NCBI GenBank assembly: GCA_002332795.1 | Contig: DDBP01000368.1 | Coordinates: forward strand, 1 to 9,036 | Reading direction: 5' to 3' | From: Anaerolineales bacterium UBA2029 | GTDB lineage: Bacteria > Chloroflexota > Anaerolineae > Aggregatilineales > Aggregatilineaceae | DNA: 9,036 bases | In this document: piece by piece, positions 1-5,624 of the stretch | Layout: each line of letters begins with the position of its first letter | How positions within the stretch are numbered: the stretch's first letter is position 1 | Notes under the pieces: generated by a model | Seen by the model: the letters and a program-made list of their open reading frames with translations, nothing else | Told to the model about the DNA's origin: nothing | Databases searched by the model: none | Program-made: the position numbers and the translations under genes

Positions 1-70
1 CAGAGACACAGAGGTCAGAGAGAAAAGCACCAATTTGTCTCTCTCTGCGCTCTCCGTGTCTCTGCGGTTC
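1..70. repeat. Imperfect low-complexity inverted repeat (CTCTG-rich)
   Basis: The left arm is rich in CAGAG and the right arm in CTCTG. Bases 1-9 pair perfectly with 56-64, 11-13 pair with 52-54, and 16-23 pair with 40-47, leaving an A/T-containing loop. The stretch contains no gene and differs sharply in composition from the rest of the window. From memory, short CTCTGCG/TCTCTGCGG repeats recur between genes in many environmental bacterial genomes including Chloroflexota, so this may be one copy of a dispersed palindromic element. It could also be a structured transcript end for a gene left of the window. A second small hairpin (75-80 with 84-89, loop CCC) lies just downstream. No transposase or target-site duplication was seen. 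Confidence 0.6.
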
Positions 71-117
71 AAGATTTCTGCCCCAGAAAGCAAAGGCACC
101 CTGCGCCAAATGGCGGG

Positions 118-146
118 TTGTCCCGTCAAGGGGCTTGGGGTAAAGT
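118..146 (+). promoter_or_regulatory. Weak candidate sigma-70-type promoter
   Basis: TTGTCC (118-123) and TAAAGT (141-146) are separated by 17 bases and lie about 75 bases before the gene starting at 219. Each hexamer matches the consensus at four of six positions, so this is only a candidate. A short inverted repeat (CTCCAC 179-184 with GTGGAG 191-196) lies between it and the ribosome binding site and could form a leader hairpin. Confidence 0.22.
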
Positions 147-218
147 TGCAGCAGCGCTGGCAGCACTGACGCGCGCTTCTCCACAGCACGGTGGAGCGCC
201 ATCAACGGAGGGGAGACC

Positions 219-821
219 ATGCCTCGCGTGTTTCGGAAAGGCCGCCGCTCACGCCCCGCTCAGCCTCCTGAAGTTACCCCGCCTGCCGAGGCTGCTTCCG
301 AGGAAGAATGGGGCAACCTGGACCGTGCGGGACTTGAGCCATTCGTGCCTGTGCCCGACGAGGACGCCTACGCCCTGCGCGCCTACTCCTACCGCGCCGA
401 ACCGCCCCTCCCCGCCGCCGATGTCGGCAGGGGCACGGCGCGGCGCAGACGCCTGCGCGCACCCCATCTGCTGGCGAGTCTCCAGATTCGCTGGGGCTGG
501 TTGATCCTGGCCCTCGCCCTGATCGTCGGCGGCGTGATCGGCACGCTACTGCGACAGAATCGCCTGAGCGAAGCCGATATCGCCTGGTGGCCGATCCTGA
601 TCCTGGCTCTGGCTGGCCTCTGGATGCTGCTGGCACTGATCCGGCGGCGGGTGGCCCTCTTCCTCGGTGGGGCAGCGCTGGCCGGAGTAGGGCTGAGCGC
701 CCTGCTCGATACGCAGGGTGTTGCCGTATTGCGCGAAACATTGTTGGGGCTGGTACTGGTCAGCATTGGCCTGGGCATCGTCATTCGCGGCTTCGTGCTG
801 CGCGGACGGATCGCCCGCTGA
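219..821 (+). CDS. Unrecognised four-helix membrane protein
   Basis: This 200-residue protein was not recognised as a member of a named family. Residues 1-80 form a charged, proline-rich, soluble N-terminal part: basic at residues 6-12, acidic around 24-50, and an RGTARRRRLR basic cluster at 71-80. Four hydrophobic segments follow at about 93-112, 122-141, 145-163 and 174-192, and the protein ends in a short basic tail. The basic cluster before the first helix suggests the N-terminus stays in the cytoplasm. A strong ribosome binding site (GGAGGGGA, 207-214) lies a few bases before the ATG and supports this start. It precedes the CcdA-TlpA gene by 117 bp on the same strand, so co-transcription is possible but unproven. 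No catalytic motif is visible. Confidence 0.75.
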   Translation: MPRVFRKGRRSRPAQPPEVTPPAEAASEEEWGNLDRAGLEPFVPVPDEDAYALRAYSYRAEPPLPAADVGRGTARRRRLRAPHLLASLQIRWGWLILALALIVGGVIGTLLRQNRLSEADIAWWPILILALAGLWMLLALIRRRVALFLGGAALAGVGLSALLDTQGVAVLRETLLGLVLVSIGLGIVIRGFVLRGRIAR

Positions 822-938
822 TCCCCGACGTATCCCCTCGGCCTGGCGAACACTTGAAACCCCCATCACAGAGTTGGCATCTGATGGATAGAACTGGGAG
901 ATTCTGATCACGCAGGACGTACCGGATGGAGAATAACG

Positions 939-2561
939 GTGAGCGGTGACGTAACGATTGGCTTGGCGTTTCTGGCAGGGCTGCTATCGTTCATTTCGCC
1001 GTGTGTGCTGCCGCTGGTACCCGCCTATGTCGGCTATATGGGCGGGCAACTGGCGCAGCAGGTCAACACACCGCACGGCGTCGCCCGCGACTTTCGGCGA
1101 CGCTTCGGCACTCTGACGCACGGCGCTTTCTTCGTGCTGGGTTTCACCCTGTTCTTCGTGGTCTTCGGCCTGCTGACTACCGCTGCCGTGTCATCCCTGA
1201 CCGCGATCGGCGTCACCGAGGGGCAGGTGCGCGACGGCATCGCCCGCATCGGCGGCACGGCGGTGATCCTGTTCGGGCTGCATATCATGGGCGTGCTCAA
1301 TCGCCTGTTCACCTGGTTGGGCGCACAGGCAACCAGGCTGGATCGCTCGCCCTATGGCAACCTGATCTCCACGCTGGTGGGCATTGGCCTGATCGGGGCC
1401 ATTTACTGGCTGTTCGTCGAATCCTGGTTCCTGACGCTGGTCGTGATTCTGCTGCTGGCGCAGGTCTTCCGCGACGCCCTCAAAGCCGACACCGCCGGGC
1501 AATTCTGGGGGCGCATCATCGCCCGCCTGCACACGGCCCTTTATGTGGACACACGCCGACAGACCCGCCCCGACAGCCGCTATGGGTACCTGGGATCGCT
1601 CTTCATGGGCGTGGTCTTTTCGGCAGGGTGGACGCCCTGCATCGGCCCTATCTACGGCGCGGTGCTCACGCTCGCCTCGACGGGCGGCTCGATCTCCGAG
1701 GCCGGCGTATTGCTGACGGCCTATGCGCTGGGCCTGGGCATCCCCTTCCTGCTGACGGCCCTGGCGTTGGATCGGGTGCAGGGAATCTTCCGCCGTCTGC
1801 AACGGCACATGCGCGCCATCGAAATTTTCAGCGGCGTCTTCCTGATCCTGATCGGCCTGCTGGTTTTCAGCGGGCAATTGCAGCAACTTTCTACCCTGGG
1901 CACTCAGGGTGATCTGGGCGACTTCCAGCTCAATATGGAAAACTGCGTGGTCGGCGCGCTGGAAGGGCGCGTGCTCTGGCGCAACCTGCCCGCCTGCATC
2001 GGGGACGGTGTGAAGGAAGGCTTCTACGTAGCTGCGCCGCGCGTCAGCGCAGCCTCCGCCGCTCCAGACCTGGGCACGTTCCAGGGCACAACTGCGCCCC
2101 CAACAGCGGCGGTGGACGACGTGCCGGTGGGCCTGAGCGTGGGACAGCGCGCGCCCGATTTCACCGTCGAATTGCTGGACGGGCGCACGGTAGCGCTATC
2201 CGACTTTCGCGGGCGGCCTGTGCTGCTGAACTTCTGGGCGACGTGGTGCGGTCCCTGCCGCGAGGAACTGCCCGACTTCCAGGCCGTCTTCGACCTGCAG
2301 GGCGGCCCGGAGCACTTCGTGGTGCTGGCCGTCAACAACATGGAATCGCGCGAGACGGTCAGGTCGTATGTCGAGGAAGTGGGCCTCAGCTTTCCGGTGG
2401 CGCTCGACCCAGAGGGCCGCGTGAATTTCGACCTCTACCGCATCCAGGGGTACCCGACCAGCTTCCTGCTCGATGCGAACGGCGTGATCGTCGCCCGCTT
2501 CCAGGGATCGTTGCGCGGGCCGCAACTGCTGGCCGCGCTGGAGACTCTGCAGGCTGGATAG
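939..2561 (+). CDS. CcdA-like transmembrane electron carrier fused to a TlpA-like thioredoxin domain
   Basis: This 540-residue fusion should pass electrons from cytoplasmic thioredoxin across the membrane to an attached extracytoplasmic thioredoxin domain, as in CcdA/DsbD-type pathways serving cytochrome c maturation or disulfide reduction. The N-terminal half has the CcdA signatures FISPCVLPLVPAY (Cys22) and GWTPCIGPI (Cys234), the redox pair expected within the membrane. Canonical helices lie near 5-35, 57-83, 100-122, 217-247, 254-276 and 296-315. An additional hydrophobic hairpin (142-177) is inserted between the third and fourth. A linker of roughly 80 residues carries Cys336 and Cys353. 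The C-terminal domain (about 399-540) has APDF, the active site WCGPC (Cys437, Cys440) and the cis-proline GYPT (Pro506). The start is GTG with GGAG (928-931) seven bases upstream. The DUF2085 gene follows after 16 bp. Confidence in the domain calls is high; the physiological partner is inferred. Confidence 0.93.
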   Translation: MSGDVTIGLAFLAGLLSFISPCVLPLVPAYVGYMGGQLAQQVNTPHGVARDFRRRFGTLTHGAFFVLGFTLFFVVFGLLTTAAVSSLTAIGVTEGQVRDGIARIGGTAVILFGLHIMGVLNRLFTWLGAQATRLDRSPYGNLISTLVGIGLIGAIYWLFVESWFLTLVVILLLAQVFRDALKADTAGQFWGRIIARLHTALYVDTRRQTRPDSRYGYLGSLFMGVVFSAGWTPCIGPIYGAVLTLASTGGSISEAGVLLTAYALGLGIPFLLTALALDRVQGIFRRLQRHMRAIEIFSGVFLILIGLLVFSGQLQQLSTLGTQGDLGDFQLNMENCVVGALEGRVLWRNLPACIGDGVKEGFYVAAPRVSAASAAPDLGTFQGTTAPPTAAVDDVPVGLSVGQRAPDFTVELLDGRTVALSDFRGRPVLLNFWATWCGPCREELPDFQAVFDLQGGPEHFVVLAVNNMESRETVRSYVEEVGLSFPVALDPEGRVNFDLYRIQGYPTSFLLDANGVIVARFQGSLRGPQLLAALETLQAG

Positions 2562-2577
2562 AGATAGAGAGTAGCTG

Positions 2578-3351
2578 ATGGCGTCGCTTTCCACGGCGGA
2601 TGAGCGCGCGTTGCGGCGGGCCATTCGCACCAACCGCTGGATGTTGTGGCTGGCGCGGCACTGGCTGGCGCTGGCGCTGCTGTTCCTGTTCGTCTACACC
2701 GGCCTGTCGCTGACCGCCCCCGTGTTCATGGAAGTGGGCTGGGACAGCGCCGCCAACGTGGTCTACACCCTCTACGCGCCGCTGTGTCATCAGTTCGCCT
2801 TTCGGTCCTGGTTCCTCTTCGGCGACCAACTGGTCTATCCGCGCGCGGTGGCCGGGTCGAGTCTGCGCCCGTTCGAGTACTACGCGGCGCAAGACCCGCA
2901 CTTCGCCGGCGTAGACCTCTACACCTGGTCGGCGGACCTTCAACTGAAGGCGCGCTCGTTTCGCGGCAACGAGCAGATGGGCTACAAGACGGCCCTCTGC
3001 GAGCGCGACGTGGCCATCTATGGGGCGATGCTGCTGGCAGGATTGCTCTTCAGCCGGGTGCGGCGCTGGCTGCGCCCTGCCCCCATCCTGCTTTACGTCT
3101 TTCTGGGGCTGGGGCCGCTGGGGCTGGACGGCTTCAGTCAGCTTTTCAGCTATCCGCCGTTCGAGTTCTGGCCGGTGCGCGAGACGCTGCCCGCCTACCG
3201 CCTGCTGACCGGCGCGCTCTTTGGGCTGATGAACGTCTGGCTGGCGTTCCCCTATATCGAAGAGTCCACGAACGAGGCGCGTCACAGGATCAGCGCCCGG
3301 CTGCGGTTGGCGGAGCAACGGCTGGCGGAGCTGCGCGTCACATCCCGCTGA
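2578..3351 (+). CDS. DUF2085 family membrane protein
   Basis: This 257-residue protein carries the marks of the DUF2085 family, whose biochemical function is not established: LCHQ (Cys70-His71-Gln72) followed by RSW, CERD (Cys141-Asp144) starting a helix, LDGFSQ (Asp184-Gln188), and an RLLTGALFG segment near the end. Hydrophobic segments lie at about 28-48, 143-160, 164-182 and 208-225. A stretch of roughly 60 residues between the LCHQ and CERD motifs appears to lie outside the membrane. The C-terminus (about 229-257) is charged and helical, possibly a short coiled coil. The ATG lies 16 bases after the stop of the CcdA-TlpA gene with only a weak GAGAG (2567-2571) before it, suggesting coupling to that gene. 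The conserved cysteines and that neighbour suggest, but do not prove, a thiol-linked or metal/heme-linked role. Confidence 0.88.
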   Translation: MASLSTADERALRRAIRTNRWMLWLARHWLALALLFLFVYTGLSLTAPVFMEVGWDSAANVVYTLYAPLCHQFAFRSWFLFGDQLVYPRAVAGSSLRPFEYYAAQDPHFAGVDLYTWSADLQLKARSFRGNEQMGYKTALCERDVAIYGAMLLAGLLFSRVRRWLRPAPILLYVFLGLGPLGLDGFSQLFSYPPFEFWPVRETLPAYRLLTGALFGLMNVWLAFPYIEESTNEARHRISARLRLAEQRLAELRVTSR

Positions 3352-3378
3352 GTCCTGCCTGGGAAGGAAAAAAAAGAG

Positions 3379-3410
3379 CAGCCCCAGGGAGAGTCCCTGG
3401 GGCTGTCTTT
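3379..3410. terminator. Bidirectional intrinsic terminator between convergent genes
   Basis: AGCCCCAGGGA (3380-3390) pairs perfectly with TCCCTGGGGCT (3394-3404) around a GAG loop, and a C-G pair (3379 with 3405) extends the stem. A T-rich run (3406-3413) follows on the + strand. An A-run (3368-3375) precedes the stem and reads as T on the - strand. The hairpin lies in the 80-bp gap between the + strand DUF2085 gene and the - strand surface operon and can end both transcripts. Confidence 0.92.
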
Positions 3411-3431
3411 CTCTATGCCGGGCGGCGACGT

Positions 3432-5594
3432 TTACTCCCCGCCCCCTTGATCAACGGTGGGCGTGGGGGTCGGCGTCCGGAAGGTCGTCGGCGTGTGCGA
3501 TGGCGTGTGCGATGGCGTGTACGTAGCCGTCGCCGGGCCAGGCGTGGGCGTGTTGGTCTTGGTCGGCGTAGGCGTGCGGGTATTGGTCTTGCTCGGCGTC
3601 AGCGTGATGGACGGCGTCAGGGTGATCGTCGGCGTGCGGGTGAGCGTTGGCGTGTTGGTCGGCGCTGGCGTGGGGACCGTGTATTGCCCGTAGCAGATGA
3701 AGTTGATGGTGAACGTCGTGGCATTGAAGTCGTAACTGTTGTAGCCGACCTGATCCAGTCGCTCGGCCACCCCGTCGAAATCGAGCCATACGTCCACTTG
3801 CTGGCCAGGGTAAATCACTGCATTCACGATCCAGCCCGACCCGCCCGAAACTCCTACGGTGGGCGGTGTGGTGGACTGCGCCGCCGAATCCCATATCTTG
3901 ACCGCAGACGGATCGAAGGCATTCGCCCCGCCTACTGCCACGAAGTCCAGGTAGATCGGCGGCAGGGTGCGGTTGTAGGTGTTCCAGTTGACGCTGAAGC
4001 CAGTGATTTGGGCCACCGCGATGTCCGTGTTGCGGATGGTGTAGCGCACCACTGCGTTGGTGTCGAAGCCCGCAAAGCTCACCTGATAGTTGGTGCACAC
4101 CGGCGTCGGCGTGCGGGTAGGCGTGTTGGTCAGGTCCCAGCCGGGTGGGGTGGCGGTGAAAGTGTTGGTGGGCGTGGGCGTGGGCAGACCGGTCAGTTCG
4201 ACGACACAGTCAGTGGCCGGATTGTAACCTATGCCACCCCAGGTGGTGCCCAGATAGATGCGCGTGCCGTTGAACGCGCCGGGCACGAAGTAGTCGCTCA
4301 GGCGCAGCGGGCCATTGAGGAACTCGACGCGCAGGGCCGTAGTCGTATAGGCGTCAAAGCGGCGATTCTCGTAGGTCGGCGCATCGTCGTCCCAGCCTGG
4401 ATCGGTGTTGTCTATGACCGTGGGCGGCGTGAGGTCTGGCCCCTGCCAGAAGGCGGTGCGCGTCCCTACCCGCATGGAGTTGACATACATACCCGGAAAG
4501 GCTGGCGGCTTCGACCATTGCAATTCCACCCGCGAGACGAAGACCGGCCCGTATTCGTTAGCGTTCTCGATGCGGATTTCCAGCAGATTGTCCACCAGCC
4601 GCACCTGATCCAACCAGATCAGGTCGCACTGCGGAGAGGGTGTCGCCGTCGCCGAGGGCACCGGTGTTTCCGTCGGCGTGTGGCTGGGTGTCGGGGTGAC
4701 GGAGGGCGTATCGCTGGGCAACGGTGTGTTGCTTGGCAACGGCGTATTGGACGGCGTGAAGGTGGGCAGCGCCAGCGCAGGCGGGATGTTGATCACGCGC
4801 GTGGAGCGGAACGACTCGTTGATCATCACACGCCGCGCCTGCAACTGAATGTAGTCGGCCAGACCCAACGGGGTGATCAGCGGGTGATTGAAGAAGACGA
4901 CGATCTCCACCGCGTCGCCAGGGCCACCCGGATCGTACTGATTGACCCCCTCCATGCCTGGTTCCTGCACCTCACACAGCCGGTCGCTACGGTTTTGGCT
5001 GGGCTTGTAGCGGGCCGGTATATCGTAGTTCACGCCGGGGCGCGAACTGCAAATCCACACATGGAACCAGCCCGGCTCTGTGTCGGTGATGGTGCCCGTG
5101 TGCAGATCGTACTCGTCCGGGTATTGCAGGCCGACGTAGTGATCGCCGGGTTTGAGGGCCAGCCCTGCTGCGCCGATCCGCGCCCGATCCACGATGGAGG
5201 GGATACGCGCCACGTCCTGACGCAGCCATTGATCCTCGATGGCACCGGGCTGACAGTCATGGCCCCAGTGCCGCCGGAAAGCGACATCGTCGCCTTCGGT
5301 GCAGGGCATCAGCGTATCCAGAACGACCTGACGGCGCTGTTCCTCGGTCAGACCGGCGGGGATGGTATAGCCCATGGCCTGGGCCAGGATGTCTTCGTCC
5401 CACTGCCCGGTGACCGCATAGCGCGCCGCGGCTCGCGCGGCATTCTGCAGGGTGATCCACGCCTGGAAGATGCGCGCGAACTCGATGACGCCGAACATCA
5501 GCATCAACAAGATGGGCAGGGTCAGCGCGAACTCCACCAGTGTTTGCCCGCGCCGACTGCCGGTGGGTTGGGGTGATGCAGGTGCTGGACTCAT
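3432..5594 (-). CDS. TadE-like N-terminus fused to two beta-rich modules on Thr/Pro linkers
   Basis: This 720-residue protein is probably exposed on the cell surface. It begins with a TadE-like segment: RRGQTLVEF, where a prepilin-peptidase junction after Gly15 would leave Glu20 at +5, then a membrane helix to about residue 42 and an NAARAAARYA amphipathic stretch. An extracytoplasmic region follows to about 275 (Cys98, Cys114, Cys182, Cys207). Then come Thr/Pro linker 1 (276-321), module 1 (322-469, Cys323 and Cys463), linker 2 (471-499), module 2 (500-639, Cys500 and Cys634) and Thr/Pro tail 3 (640-715), ending DQGGGE. The modules have an even number of cysteines and no recognised catalytic motif. 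TadE proteins are usually only about 150-200 residues, so this is a large elaboration. The start is set at the ATG at 5594 because AGGGGAG (5606-5600) lies five bases before it; an in-frame ATG at 5621, three bases after the upstream stop, has no such site and would add nine residues. It is the last gene of the operon. Adhesin or stalk function is inferred. Confidence 0.88.
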   Translation of the reverse strand: MSPAPASPQPTGSRRGQTLVEFALTLPILLMLMFGVIEFARIFQAWITLQNAARAAARYAVTGQWDEDILAQAMGYTIPAGLTEEQRRQVVLDTLMPCTEGDDVAFRRHWGHDCQPGAIEDQWLRQDVARIPSIVDRARIGAAGLALKPGDHYVGLQYPDEYDLHTGTITDTEPGWFHVWICSSRPGVNYDIPARYKPSQNRSDRLCEVQEPGMEGVNQYDPGGPGDAVEIVVFFNHPLITPLGLADYIQLQARRVMINESFRSTRVINIPPALALPTFTPSNTPLPSNTPLPSDTPSVTPTPSHTPTETPVPSATATPSPQCDLIWLDQVRLVDNLLEIRIENANEYGPVFVSRVELQWSKPPAFPGMYVNSMRVGTRTAFWQGPDLTPPTVIDNTDPGWDDDAPTYENRRFDAYTTTALRVEFLNGPLRLSDYFVPGAFNGTRIYLGTTWGGIGYNPATDCVVELTGLPTPTPTNTFTATPPGWDLTNTPTRTPTPVCTNYQVSFAGFDTNAVVRYTIRNTDIAVAQITGFSVNWNTYNRTLPPIYLDFVAVGGANAFDPSAVKIWDSAAQSTTPPTVGVSGGSGWIVNAVIYPGQQVDVWLDFDGVAERLDQVGYNSYDFNATTFTINFICYGQYTVPTPAPTNTPTLTRTPTITLTPSITLTPSKTNTRTPTPTKTNTPTPGPATATYTPSHTPSHTPTTFRTPTPTPTVDQGGGE
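3450..3677 (-). repeat. Degenerate repeat encoding the C-terminal Thr/Pro tail
   Basis: On the + strand this reads as iterations of GGCGTG/GTCGGCGT-like units; on the coding strand it gives TPT, TNTP and TPS repeats over about 76 residues. Such linkers are common in secreted Chloroflexota proteins and are likely extended, possibly glycosylated, spacers. They carry no recognisable sorting signal, and the protein ends in DQGGGE rather than LPxTG plus a helix. Confidence 0.8.
3490..3525 (-). repeat. Three tandem 12-bp units inside the Thr/Pro tail
   Basis: GGCGTGTGCGAT occurs twice exactly (3490-3501, 3502-3513), and a third unit (3514-3525) matches 9 of 12 bases. Each unit encodes four residues of a HTPS-type repeat, so copy-number change would keep the reading frame. 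Confidence 0.8.
4098..4184 (-). repeat. Thr/Pro linker 2 coding repeat
   Basis: This segment encodes the TPTPTNTFTATP- and TPTRTPTP-type linker between the two beta-rich modules of the large TadE-headed protein. Two short Thr/Pro clusters flank a non-repetitive stretch containing PGWDL. Confidence 0.65.
4632..4769 (-). repeat. Thr/Pro/Ser linker 1 coding repeat
   Basis: This segment encodes a Thr/Pro/Ser-rich linker (SNTPLPSNTPLPSDTP-like) that separates the TadE-like membrane-proximal part from module 1. The LPSNTP units are recent-looking duplications at DNA level (GGCAACGG repeated near 4718 and 4735). Confidence 0.7.
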
Positions 5595-5599
5595 GGGCA

Positions 5600-5606
5600 C
5601 TCCCCT
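5600..5606 (-). promoter_or_regulatory. Ribosome binding site deciding the start of the last operon gene
   Basis: Read on the - strand this is AGGGGAG, five bases before the ATG at 5594. It lies inside the reading frame opened by the ATG at 5621, which itself has no upstream purine-rich site. This favours 5594 as the true start. Confidence 0.65.
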
Positions 5607-5624
5607 TTGATCGCTCCGCATGGC

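Noticed and set aside
75..89. Small hairpin TTTCTG-CCC-CAGAAA as a terminator
   Set aside because: The stem is A/T-rich and short, and no T-run follows on either strand.
118..504. A 128-codon open frame from a TTG codon
   Set aside because: It overlaps the better supported membrane protein at 219-821 in another frame and shows no domain.
2386..3318. A 310-codon open frame on the - strand
   Set aside because: It is antisense to the end of the CcdA-TlpA gene and to DUF2085. It is rich in Arg, Gln and Pro with no domain.
3450..3677. CRISPR-like repetitiveness
   Set aside because: The units are short, degenerate and in frame with a Thr/Pro-rich protein tail. There are no spacer-length unique segments and no cas genes.
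2646..5576. A 976-codon open frame on the + strand
   Set aside because: It overlaps the DUF2085 gene in another frame and then runs antisense to the TadE-headed gene. The protein is Arg/Gly/Val-rich low complexity with no domain, typical of an open frame opposite GC-rich genes.
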